The translations under genes and the position numbers were made by a program. The notes under the pieces are model-generated. The model saw only the letters and a list, made by a program, of their open reading frames with translations. It did no database searches and was not told where the DNA came from. A stretch of 64,000 bases of DNA from Bacteroidota bacterium (lineage in GTDB: Bacteria > Bacteroidota > Bacteroidia > Bacteroidales > F082), in the NCBI GenBank assembly GCA_018816765.1, contig JAHIUX010000063.1, positions 22,360-86,359 on the forward strand, read 5' to 3'. Every line of letters begins with the position of its first letter. Positions within the stretch are counted from its first letter, which is position 1. Shown here piece after piece: positions 9,273 to 18,006 of the stretch.

Positions 9273-12200
9273 ATGAATGAAGAATTTGTCTCAAAAGCAC
9301 TCGAAGCTAATCTGGCAGAAACCAGATACAGAGATATTTACATCCCCGATGACCATATGGCATTCATCCGTTTATCCGAAGGATATTTTGGCATCAATAA
9401 ACGCGCAAACGATTGCATCACAGAATATCACCATCCCCTTTCGAACAGAAAATTCGTTATCGAAGAACTTCGGGAAATCCTGATCACCGATTTTTGGTTT
9501 TACACCAGGGCCGGAATGTCCGTGGAAACCCTCAGTATTCCCTTGCTGATGCTGAACGATTTGCTGATGTCGGAATTGCCCATGGACCTCAGGCGCCTGA
9601 TCATACAGACCTTACTCGAATTCAATCACCTGGTTTTCACGAAGAGCCCTGCGCATAAGGTGGTTGCATCAATAAGCCTTCAGGTGCTGGCCGATGGTTT
9701 CGCAAAAAGGCCTGAAAGCTACATTCAGTCGAGCAAATTTTTTATCAAATACCTGAAGGAATCCGCTGCTGATCCGGATCTGGCCAGCACAACACTCAGG
9801 CTTACGCGTGATGTGCTGAAAAGCTGCTACACTTATTGGCAACAAACGTCTTCGGTAGAACAACTTGCTGTAAATGAACCAGCTGTGTTCTCAAAATATG
9901 ACAGCATACTGCATGAACACTTGGGCAAGCCCTGGTTTGAAGCCCTTAACAGTGATGTTTTGGCAACGCAGCAATGGCAGGAACTTACAGAGCAACTTCC
10001 TGTGTATGACGATATCGCCGAACGCTTTGCCTCGGCTACCGAATTGTTCGATTTGTTTATCACCAGGTTCCATTTTGTCTTTTACCTGCTCCATCTTCCG
10101 GGCATGTTAATCGTGCGCGAAAGACTGATCTGGAACCTCGACAAAATGATCCGACAGGCCGTTGAGGAGCTGGAACCTGATGCCGTGATCGGCTTCATTG
10201 ACACCATTTTTGAACTGGCCGAAGAGCTCCGGAAAAGCCATATGTCGGCCGTGCTCGACTTTATCCAGACACTCGGCATGAAGGTCATCGATATTGACAA
10301 GACAGAGCACAAGGAATTCATCAACCATTTCGAGAAAAAGCTGATTGCTTTTGGTTTTGTTTCGCCAGGAATGGTCTTCGTTGACGAAGACTGGCAATTG
10401 AGTGTAAACGAAAATCACATCAAAAACATCCGTGTTTGGCTCGTACTGATCGAGTATTCACAATCGGTGATGGAAAAACTGCTTTCGGCACTGATCGTTA
10501 ACCTGCGCCTTGGGGGAATATTTATCAGTGACACAGACTTGTTTCAGCGCGAAATCACCAAAATCCTCAACTCACACATCTCGCCTTACTACAAGAAAGT
10601 TAAACAGCTTACCCGCATATTCCCGGTTTATTTCAACGAAATTGGCGCGGAAGGCGAAATCCGCAAGGTAACAACAACAATGGATGAAATTTCGGGAAGG
10701 CAGGACAAGCTGGTGCATTTTCTGCGTAAACAGGTGCACACCGAAAGCAACAACACCTTAATAGGCCTTACCCGACGTATTTTCAGGTTCTGGTACGATG
10801 GCCAGCTCGAGGCGCTGAGCAGCCTGTTGCCTCACAATGTGTACGAAAGCATCGATCTGAACAGTGAGTGGTTTGCTCCCGTGCATGCCCTTGTTGTCGA
10901 AATGGCGGACTTGTCGCACAAAGATTCTGACGGCTTGCTCGAACTCTCACATGAGGAATTCGATGAACTCATACTCCAACTCAACACCACCAATCAGCGC
11001 GATATCGAACGCCTGCGCGATATCCGCGATCTGTATGCCTATCTAAAAGAGAAATACTCCTTCGAAACCGTCAACATCATTCAGCTGCTTAAGCGTTTTC
11101 CCTTTATTCAGCCGAAAGACATTGATAAACTCGAGAAAGCCCTCAGGCGCAAAGACTTTGAACAATCGCTCAAGCTCATTTATGCCTTCATGGACAAGCT
11201 AAAAAAAATCATCTTCAATCCGGAAGAGAGCGAAAGCTGGGAGAACATTTATCACAAACGGCATATCGCCATTGGTATTCCCTCCATGTACGGCGTATAC
11301 CGTGAAAACAAATTTGAGGCGTTGGGCCTTACCTTTCGCCTCGAAAAAGTGGCAACACGGCTCATGGAAAAGGTTGTCGACACCATCAACCTCGACTACA
11401 TCTCAGCAAAAACCCTTGGCGAGATCAATGTCATTCTCGAATATTTCCGTGAGGGCCTTGAACTGGACGGCATCACCAACCAAAGCTTCAACTCAAACCT
11501 CCAGATGCTGCGCTATAGCCTTACTTCGCGCAGTTTCTCCTTCGATCAGTACATCAACATTTTTCAGTTCCTGGCCGAAGATGTGAAGCGCATCATCATC
11601 AAGTACTTCTTAAAGTCATACGAATACCCGCTTAAAATCATTGTTCCACAGCTTTTTGATGCCGATGGCAAGCTTCCTGAAAAAGAAGCACAGAAGCTAC
11701 TCAGCCGGAAATCGGAAGAGTTTCACCGTGATGTGATTGCAGAGGCCTTTCTGGTGCAGCCCCTCGACAACTTCGTTACACGGATCTTACAATCCCTGCG
11801 CAATATGTCGGACAGCCTGCACAGCAGCCTGATCAGCGATATCATGTCGTATAACTCCGACCTTGTTATCAGTCCGCTTGATGAACGCACACCCAAGGTG
11901 GATAACCAGGTTTTCCTTGGCAGCAAGGCGTATCACCTGAAAAATATGCGATTGAGTGGTTTCCCCATTCCACCGGGATTTGTGATCACTTCGGAAGTAT
12001 TTCGCCGGCGCAATGCCATCATGGGACTGAAGGAACTGCGCAAAGAAATGGATGACCTGATACACAAGCACCTCGAACATCTGGAGAAAGCCAGCGGACG
12101 TGGCTTTGGTCAGGCCGAGAACCCCTTGTTGCTTTCGGTGCGTTCGGGCACAGCGATTTCGATGCCGGGAGCCATGGATACCATCCTTAATGTTGGTCTC

Positions 12201-13397
12201 AATGACGCGCTTGTGGAACAAATCAGCCAGCAGGAAAAATACCGCTGGTCGATCTGGGACTCTTACCGAAGGTTGTTGCAAAGCTGGGGCATGGCCCATG
12301 GCATCGAGCGCGACACCTTCGACCAGGTGATGCTGAACTTCAAGCAACAACTCCAGGTCACCAAAAAACTCGACTTTGAGCCGGTCGATATGAAGCGCAT
12401 CGCAATGGCTTACAAGCAGGTACTTGCCGATTTTAATGTTGTTTTTGAACAGAATCTGTTCGAACAGCTGATACAGACTGTAAATATGGTATTTGAATCA
12501 TGGTCGTCGGAAAGGGCGTTTGTATACCGCCGTCACCTGCAGATATCCGACAACTGGGGAACAGCTGTGATTGTGCAGCAAATGATCTTTGGCAACCTGA
12601 ACAACAATTCGGGAACCGGTGTCGTGTTTACCCAAAACCCTCAACGCGAGCGACCCGGCGTACACCTGTATGGCGATTTCACCATGCGCAGCCAGGGCGA
12701 AGACATCGTGGCCGGACTTGTGAAACCGCTTCCTGTGAGCGAAACACAGCGCAGGCAGTCGAGTATCGAAGCGCCTTCCATGCAAACCATTTATCCGGCA
12801 ATTTACAAAAGGCTGTTTGACCTCGCCTCGGAACTGACCGAAAATCATGGTTATAGCCCGCAGGAGATTGAATTTACCTTTGAATCGGACAACCCGAACG
12901 ATTTGTTCATCCTGCAGACACGCGACCAGGACCTTCGGGTGGATCAGCACGCAGCCATGTTTACAACATCGCCCGAGGAGATGGAACTGGTGGGTCGGGG
13001 CATTGGTATTGGTGGAGGTGCCATGAACGGACTTGTCGCTTTTGACGAGGAAGACATGGAAGCACTTCGCAGAGCAAATCCTGCATCGCCAGTGGTGCTC
13101 ATCAGGCCCGACACTGTGCCCGACGACATCGGCATGGTGTTTGCCTGCGATGGCCTGCTAACTGCCCGCGGCGGAGCAACCTCACACGCAGCAGTAACGG
13201 CAGTGAGGCTGGGCAAAACCTGTGTGGTCAACTGCAGCAGCCTTGTCGTCGACGAAAACAACCACAGTTGCCTGCTCGAAGGCAAAACCTTCCACACAGG
13301 AGATATTATCGCCATCGATGGAAAACTGGGCAACATATACAGTGGCCACTACCCCATCGAGCAAACAGTGGTGAATGATTCCGATTACAGGTATTAA
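9273..13397 (+). CDS. PEP synthase/pyruvate phosphate dikinase-like protein without PEP-binding barrel
   Basis: 1374 residues. The C-terminal third resembles the ATP-grasp and phosphohistidine parts of pyruvate phosphate dikinase: FLGSKAYHLKNM, IPPGFVITSEVF, SVRSGTAISMPGAMDTILNVG near residue 955, and GGATSHAAVTAV with the phospho-acceptor His at 1305. The protein ends about 70 residues after that His, so the TIM-barrel PEP/pyruvate domain of PpdK and PpsA is missing. The first ~860 residues match nothing I recognise; they are alpha-helical in character and charged, with no signal peptide. It may pass phosphate from ATP to an unknown acceptor, as glucan water dikinases do, but the acceptor cannot be inferred. 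The start is ATG 9273; the frame upstream opens with TTG. It is monocistronic. Confidence 0.85.
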   Translation: MNEEFVSKALEANLAETRYRDIYIPDDHMAFIRLSEGYFGINKRANDCITEYHHPLSNRKFVIEELREILITDFWFYTRAGMSVETLSIPLLMLNDLLMSELPMDLRRLIIQTLLEFNHLVFTKSPAHKVVASISLQVLADGFAKRPESYIQSSKFFIKYLKESAADPDLASTTLRLTRDVLKSCYTYWQQTSSVEQLAVNEPAVFSKYDSILHEHLGKPWFEALNSDVLATQQWQELTEQLPVYDDIAERFASATELFDLFITRFHFVFYLLHLPGMLIVRERLIWNLDKMIRQAVEELEPDAVIGFIDTIFELAEELRKSHMSAVLDFIQTLGMKVIDIDKTEHKEFINHFEKKLIAFGFVSPGMVFVDEDWQLSVNENHIKNIRVWLVLIEYSQSVMEKLLSALIVNLRLGGIFISDTDLFQREITKILNSHISPYYKKVKQLTRIFPVYFNEIGAEGEIRKVTTTMDEISGRQDKLVHFLRKQVHTESNNTLIGLTRRIFRFWYDGQLEALSSLLPHNVYESIDLNSEWFAPVHALVVEMADLSHKDSDGLLELSHEEFDELILQLNTTNQRDIERLRDIRDLYAYLKEKYSFETVNIIQLLKRFPFIQPKDIDKLEKALRRKDFEQSLKLIYAFMDKLKKIIFNPEESESWENIYHKRHIAIGIPSMYGVYRENKFEALGLTFRLEKVATRLMEKVVDTINLDYISAKTLGEINVILEYFREGLELDGITNQSFNSNLQMLRYSLTSRSFSFDQYINIFQFLAEDVKRIIIKYFLKSYEYPLKIIVPQLFDADGKLPEKEAQKLLSRKSEEFHRDVIAEAFLVQPLDNFVTRILQSLRNMSDSLHSSLISDIMSYNSDLVISPLDERTPKVDNQVFLGSKAYHLKNMRLSGFPIPPGFVITSEVFRRRNAIMGLKELRKEMDDLIHKHLEHLEKASGRGFGQAENPLLLSVRSGTAISMPGAMDTILNVGLNDALVEQISQQEKYRWSIWDSYRRLLQSWGMAHGIERDTFDQVMLNFKQQLQVTKKLDFEPVDMKRIAMAYKQVLADFNVVFEQNLFEQLIQTVNMVFESWSSERAFVYRRHLQISDNWGTAVIVQQMIFGNLNNNSGTGVVFTQNPQRERPGVHLYGDFTMRSQGEDIVAGLVKPLPVSETQRRQSSIEAPSMQTIYPAIYKRLFDLASELTENHGYSPQEIEFTFESDNPNDLFILQTRDQDLRVDQHAAMFTTSPEEMELVGRGIGIGGGAMNGLVAFDEEDMEALRRANPASPVVLIRPDTVPDDIGMVFACDGLLTARGGATSHAAVTAVRLGKTCVVNCSSLVVDENNHSCLLEGKTFHTGDIIAIDGKLGNIYSGHYPIEQTVVNDSDYRY

Positions 13398-13464
13398 TGA
13401 TTGCACTGAACGCAGCACATTGGCAATTCCGAACACCAATATGCCAGCCATTTTGTTATACTGG

Positions 13465-14172
13465 TCAGGAAAACAGAAAAGCAACCCGTGCGTTTAGTTT
13501 ACGCCAAATGACGGTCAGTTTTGGAAGCGCTTTGAGCATGACCGGCTGGCCCTTTTTGAGGGTTATCAGCACATAGTCGTTTTTGTCGTGGAACAAGGAA
13601 TATGCCCGGTAAGTCTGCAGCATCAATCCATTGGCATAAGCATCAGCAATCAGCCGGTCGGCACCCAGCGCCTGGTCAACAATCTGCAACACTTCGGGTT
13701 TGTGTTGTCTGTAATAATCTATCGCCAGCGGATGTGGAATATGGATAAACACTGTGCCATCATCGTTGAGGTGCTTTGCAATCACAGCAAATAACTGCCT
13801 GTGCTGTTCAACCGGGATGTGTTCCATGACATCGGGTAAGACAACAAAATCAAAGCTGCAACCGAAGTCAACATCACTCATATCGGTAACCACAAACGAC
13901 AGCTGCTTGTGGTGGCCCAGCCTTTTCCGGGCCATGTCAACCGAAACATCACTGATATCGGCGGCCACTAGTTTTCCCTGCTTAAGCACCGATGCTAGAA
14001 GCCCTGTCAGCGTCCCGATGCCACAACCAACTTCAAGTACATGGTGGTTTTTCTTAAGCCCGGCTTTGCGCAACTGATCAATGAGGTAATAATGTCGCAG
14101 GTTAACACCTGTTTCACCCTGGCTTTTCGAAAATGCGTTGTAATAATCCCTGATGTCGGTTTTCCCTGTCAC
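13465..14172 (-). CDS. Class I SAM-dependent methyltransferase
   Basis: 235 residues with the SAM-binding motif I (HVLEVGCGIGTLTG), the acidic end of strand 2 (VAADIS), and a motif-IV-like VLPDVMEHIP, as in UbiE/UbiG-type small-molecule methyltransferases. The substrate is unknown. The open frame reaches 14205 through a TTG that lies inside a -7 box (14203-14210), so GTG 14172 (VTGKTDIRDYYNAF) is the better start. It is convergent with the dikinase-like gene, 67 bp apart, with no strong terminator between them. Confidence 0.85.
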   Translation of the reverse strand: MTGKTDIRDYYNAFSKSQGETGVNLRHYYLIDQLRKAGLKKNHHVLEVGCGIGTLTGLLASVLKQGKLVAADISDVSVDMARKRLGHHKQLSFVVTDMSDVDFGCSFDFVVLPDVMEHIPVEQHRQLFAVIAKHLNDDGTVFIHIPHPLAIDYYRQHKPEVLQIVDQALGADRLIADAYANGLMLQTYRAYSLFHDKNDYVLITLKKGQPVMLKALPKLTVIWRKLNARVAFLFS

Positions 14173-14202
14173 GGTTGATTGAATTAATGGCAATTGAAGC
14201 CG

Positions 14203-14210
14203 CAAAATTA
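14203..14210 (-). promoter_or_regulatory. Methyltransferase -7 promoter element
   Basis: TAATTTTG on the minus strand overlaps the apparent TTG start of the longer frame. A leader of about 25 nt would reach GTG 14172. Confidence 0.4.
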
Positions 14211-14407
14211 GGCATTTTGCCTTTAAGCCCGGAATAATTCATTCTGCCTGCTCATGCTGTGCATATTGTTTATCCCTTGTTTTCTGAACAAATTCCCCAA
14301 CAGTCTTACATCCCTGGTTTCAGCACCAGCACCAATCTCATTAAGCGTTGTTTGCGGTAGCATAATGTCTGCTGAGCATTGAATAATATTTTGTACTTTT
14401 GCGCCCT

Positions 14408-16195
14408 ATGAAAAACACCAGAAACTTCTGTATCATTGCCCATATCGATCACGGCAAGAGCACTTTGGCCGACAGGCTGTTGCAATTTACTGATACAATT
14501 TCGGTGCGTGACCAGAAAGAACAGGTACTCGACAGCATGGACCTTGAGCGTGAAAGAGGCATCACCATTAAGAGCCATGCGATTCAGATGGAATACATGC
14601 ACGAAGGCACACATTATGTCCTGAATCTGATCGACACTCCCGGCCATGTCGACTTTTCATACGAAGTATCGCGGAGCATTGCTGCCTGCGAAGGTGCCTT
14701 ACTCGTTGTCGACGCTACCCAGGGCATCCAGGCACAAACCATTTCGAACCTCTATCTGGCCCTTGGCCATGACCTGGAAATCATACCGGTACTGAACAAG
14801 ATCGACATGGACAATGCCATGCCTGATGAAGTTGAAGACCAGATTATTGACCTCATCGGATGCGAACGGGAAGCTGTCATCAGGGCCAGTGCAAAAACAG
14901 GCTTTGGCATTGATGCCATTTTGGAAGCCATCATCCACCGCATTCCTTGTCCCAAAGGCGATCCTCAGGCACCACTCGAAGCCTTGATCTTCGACTCTGT
15001 GTTTAATTCCTTCAGGGGCATCATTGCTTATTTCAGGATCCTCAACGGCACCATGCAAAAAGGTGATCATGTGAAGTTCATGGCAACCGGAAAAGAGTAC
15101 CATGCTGACGACATCGGCGTGCTGAAACTGAAGCAGTTTCCGAAACAGCAGATGTCGGCCGGCGATGTAGGCTATATCATTTCAGGTGTGAAGACCTCCA
15201 GTGAAGTAAAGGTAGGCGACACCATCACCCATGTAAGCAGGCCGGCTCCCAAAGCCATTGAAGGCTTTGAGCTCGTTAAGCCAATGGTATTTGCGGGCAT
15301 TTATCCCGTTGACGCCGATGACTATGAAGAGTTGCGGGCATCAATCGAAAAATTGCAGCTCAATGATGCTTCCCTAGTATTCGAACCGGAATCATCGGCA
15401 GCGCTGGGTTTTGGATTCCGCTGTGGGTTCCTTGGTCTGCTCCATATGGAAATTATCCAGGAGCGCCTCGACCGCGAGTTCGATATGGACGTGATCACCA
15501 CTGTTCCAAACGTAAAGTTTAAGGCATACACCACTGCCGGCGACATGCTGGAGGTGCATAATCCCAGTGGACTGCCCGACCCAAATCACCTTGATTTCAT
15601 TGAGGAACCTTATATCGTTGCTCAGATCATTTCCAAATCAGAATACCTGGGTAACATCATGACATTGTGTATCGAGAAAAGAGGCACCATGAAAAACCAG
15701 GTGTACCTCACCTCCGACCGCGTCGAAGTGACCTTTGAGATGCCATTGAGTGAGATTGTATTTGATTTTTACGACAAACTCAAATCCATTTCACGTGGTT
15801 ATGCATCCTTCGATTACCACATCATTGGATTCAGGCAGGCCAACCTGGTAAAGCTCGATATCCTCCTGAACGGCGAATCTGTTGATGCCCTTTCTACCTT
15901 GATACACCGCGACAACGCCTATGTTTTCGGACGTAAAATCTGCGAAAAACTGAGTGAACTGATTCCACGGCAACAGTTCGACATTGCCATACAGGCCGCC
16001 ATTGGAGCCAAGATTATTGCCCGCGAAACAGTCAAGGCACTAAGGAAAGACGTTACCGCAAAATGTTATGGTGGCGACATCAGCCGTAAACGCAAACTGC
16101 TCGAAAAGCAGAAGAAAGGCAAAAAACGCATGCGTCAGGTTGGCAATGTGGAAGTGCCACAATCAGCATTCCTCGCTGTGTTGAAGCTGGATTAA
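14408..16195 (+). CDS. lepA: Elongation factor 4 (LepA)
   Basis: Ribosome-associated translational GTPase of 595 residues, the normal length. The G motifs are intact: [10 protein letters not shown] (G1), RGITIK (G2), DTPGHVDF (G3), LNKIDMDNA (G4) and [10 protein letters not shown] (G5). Domains II and III and the LepA-specific C-terminal domain follow ([21 protein letters not shown]). The frame opens three codons earlier with TTG; ATG 14408 starts the conserved [17 protein letters not shown] sigma-factor operon begins 84 bp downstream on the same strand with its own promoter. Confidence 0.98.
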   Translation: MKNTRNFCIIAHIDHGKSTLADRLLQFTDTISVRDQKEQVLDSMDLERERGITIKSHAIQMEYMHEGTHYVLNLIDTPGHVDFSYEVSRSIAACEGALLVVDATQGIQAQTISNLYLALGHDLEIIPVLNKIDMDNAMPDEVEDQIIDLIGCEREAVIRASAKTGFGIDAILEAIIHRIPCPKGDPQAPLEALIFDSVFNSFRGIIAYFRILNGTMQKGDHVKFMATGKEYHADDIGVLKLKQFPKQQMSAGDVGYIISGVKTSSEVKVGDTITHVSRPAPKAIEGFELVKPMVFAGIYPVDADDYEELRASIEKLQLNDASLVFEPESSAALGFGFRCGFLGLLHMEIIQERLDREFDMDVITTVPNVKFKAYTTAGDMLEVHNPSGLPDPNHLDFIEEPYIVAQIISKSEYLGNIMTLCIEKRGTMKNQVYLTSDRVEVTFEMPLSEIVFDFYDKLKSISRGYASFDYHIIGFRQANLVKLDILLNGESVDALSTLIHRDNAYVFGRKICEKLSELIPRQQFDIAIQAAIGAKIIARETVKALRKDVTAKCYGGDISRKRKLLEKQKKGKKRMRQVGNVEVPQSAFLAVLKLD

Positions 16196-16224
16196 GCATA
16201 TTTTGGATTTTTTTTACGCTTTGT

Positions 16225-16251
16225 TGTAACTTTATCGGCCCTCGCTGCGTC
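16225..16251 (+). promoter_or_regulatory. Putative ECF-type promoter of the sigma operon
   Basis: TGTAAC (16225-16230), a 17-nt spacer, then CGTC (16248-16251). This has the form of ECF sigma promoters (-35 AAC core, -10 CGTC). The same motif with the same spacer recurs at 17952-17978. A housekeeping-like TTTG-N21-TAACTTTA (16202-16234) overlaps it. The ATG of the sigma gene is 28 nt downstream. Confidence 0.55.
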
Positions 16252-16279
16252 ACAGCAGCATGTCGGACGAATAAATCCT

Positions 16280-16774
16280 ATGACGCGGAACGATTACAAT
16301 CATTGTGTGGATGCGCATGCGGACGGACTTTACCGCTTTATCCTGAAAAATATCAGGGATAAAGAGAAAGCGCGTGACATTGTGCAAGAGGCCTTTGCAA
16401 AAGTGTGGGTGAAGGTGGATGAAATCAATGTGGAGAAAAGTAAGTCTTACTTGTTCACAACAGCCTACAACACCATGATTGATATGTTGCGAAAAGACGA
16501 GAAGATGATGCGTATGGAAAACCATCACCAACTGCAAGGTGCTGCCTACAACAGCTATTCGGACCTGAAGGAGGTAATTGATGAAGCATTGTTGCAGTTG
16601 CCTGAAATACAGCGAACGGTGGTGTTGCTGCGTGATTATGAAGGATATTCCTATCAGGAAATTGGTGACATCACCCAGCTGAGTGAAGCACAGGTGAAGG
16701 TGTATATTTTCAGGGCGAGGATGGCACTGAAGCAATACATCAGTTGTTTGGACAAAGTTCTGGAGGAAAGTTAG
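16280..16774 (+). CDS. ECF-subfamily RNA polymerase sigma factor
   Basis: 164 residues with the two-domain ECF layout. Sigma region 2 covers about residues 15-75 (RFILKNIRDKEKARDIVQEAF, here quoted in part: KARDIVQEAFAKVW). Region 4 covers about residues 105-152 (LPEIQRTVVLLRDYEGYSY, then EIGDITQLSEAQVKVYIFRA). It directs RNA polymerase to a small set of promoters. The stop TAG is followed at once by the ATG of the next gene, which points to translational coupling with a likely anti-sigma partner. A TGTAAC-N17-CGTC motif precedes the gene, so self-activation is plausible. The sigma identity is firm; the regulon is inferred. Confidence 0.93.
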   Translation: MTRNDYNHCVDAHADGLYRFILKNIRDKEKARDIVQEAFAKVWVKVDEINVEKSKSYLFTTAYNTMIDMLRKDEKMMRMENHHQLQGAAYNSYSDLKEVIDEALLQLPEIQRTVVLLRDYEGYSYQEIGDITQLSEAQVKVYIFRARMALKQYISCLDKVLEES

Positions 16775-17887
16775 ATGAAGGTCGATCTTACAAATTACGA
16801 AGTGTTGCTGCTCGATTATATCGAGGGACAGCTCGGCCATTCACAAACGCAGCTGCTGATGGCATTCATTAATCAGCACCCGGAACTCGGGAGCTGGGAT
16901 GAGCTAAGCGGGGCGCTCCCCACCCTGCTGGCAGAAAAGCAGGAATTCAGTGGAAAAGACGCGCTTAAACAAGCTGTTATTGAGTCATTTGGCGAGATCA
17001 ATGAAGGAAACTACCGCTTCTACTTTATTTCGAAACATGAAGGACTGCTGCCTGAAACAATGCTATCCGAATTGGATCAATTTGTCCAACGCAATCCATT
17101 TCTGGCCGATGAGCTGGCAGCTTTCGGGCATGTTTACCTGAAGCCTGACCCAACCATCGTGTTTCCCGATGCAAGCGCGTTAAAACAGCATACGCTTGGT
17201 TTAAGTCCTTTGTATTATCGCATAATCACCATTGCCGCCAGCCTGGTCCTGTTGATCAGCATTTCCCTGTGGTTTCTTCCCGGAAAGCCCGACCAGATAC
17301 CCGTAGTGATTTCCGAACAAAAAGCAGTTGAAGAATTCGCTGCACCCATTGAAAAAGAAGTTATCGTTCCACCTGTTCAAAAACCAATAGAAACCCAGCC
17401 ATCACAGATAGCGCTCAGGCGGGAGGTTTCTGAGGCCTTACAGAAATCATCTGACAGGACAGAACCAATACCATCCATGACATCAATCGTTGCCAATGGA
17501 TTTGAACACGCAATGGCAAAACAACCCATTTACCTCTATCGGGGTGAATCGTACCCGAGTAGCAATGAGATACTTGCGCTTTCAGAAAACCTGTCAGTGA
17601 TGTCCCAAAAAAGGTCTGTGATCGGGCTTGTGCTTACCAATGCGGCCAATAAAATTATGGATGGCCTCTTTCCCGGCAAGTCGGATGATCAGCTCGCACA
17701 ATCAACTGAAAAAACCAAGGGCTTTTCACTCTGGAACATCGCCTCAGCAGGCGTAAATACCTACAATAAGCTCACCGACAAGGATGTTGAGCTCACCAAA
17801 GCGCATGACAACCTTGGAAATATGACCAGTTTTCGCTTCAGTTCCGACAAGATCGTGATGAACCGCAACATCAGAAACATGCCCTGA
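16775..17887 (+). CDS. Single-pass membrane protein, probable anti-sigma factor
   Basis: 370 residues. The N-terminal cytoplasmic part (1-145) starts with TNYEVLLLDYIEGQL, a pattern common at the start of Bacteroidota anti-sigma proteins. There is no zinc HxxxCxxC motif. One membrane span lies at about 149-168 (ITIAASLVLLISISLWF), followed by a Pro/Glu-rich linker and a periplasmic part ending near FRFSSDKIVMNRNIRN. Its ATG abuts the stop of the ECF sigma gene, the usual position of a sigma-regulating partner. The anti-sigma role rests on position, topology and the N-terminal pattern; no FecR or RseA domain is recognisable. The periplasmic region matches no known family. Confidence 0.65.
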   Translation: MKVDLTNYEVLLLDYIEGQLGHSQTQLLMAFINQHPELGSWDELSGALPTLLAEKQEFSGKDALKQAVIESFGEINEGNYRFYFISKHEGLLPETMLSELDQFVQRNPFLADELAAFGHVYLKPDPTIVFPDASALKQHTLGLSPLYYRIITIAASLVLLISISLWFLPGKPDQIPVVISEQKAVEEFAAPIEKEVIVPPVQKPIETQPSQIALRREVSEALQKSSDRTEPIPSMTSIVANGFEHAMAKQPIYLYRGESYPSSNEILALSENLSVMSQKRSVIGLVLTNAANKIMDGLFPGKSDDQLAQSTEKTKGFSLWNIASAGVNTYNKLTDKDVELTKAHDNLGNMTSFRFSSDKIVMNRNIRNMP

Positions 17888-17951
17888 GCATCCTTGTAGT
17901 GGGTGTATGCGAAGAAATTCCTGAAAAAATCAACGACTTTATTTTCCTGGC

Positions 17952-17978
17952 TGTAACATTTTCTTCGGGCTTGCCGTC
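17952..17978 (+). promoter_or_regulatory. Second ECF-type promoter motif, before the DUF2807-barrel gene
   Basis: TGTAAC (17952-17957), a 17-nt spacer, then CGTC (17975-17978), identical in core and spacing to the motif before the sigma gene. It lies 29 nt before ATG 18007, giving the third gene its own start point within the cluster. Confidence 0.55.
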
Positions 17979-18006
17979 ATACCCACAAATTCAAATATCA
18001 AAAACC

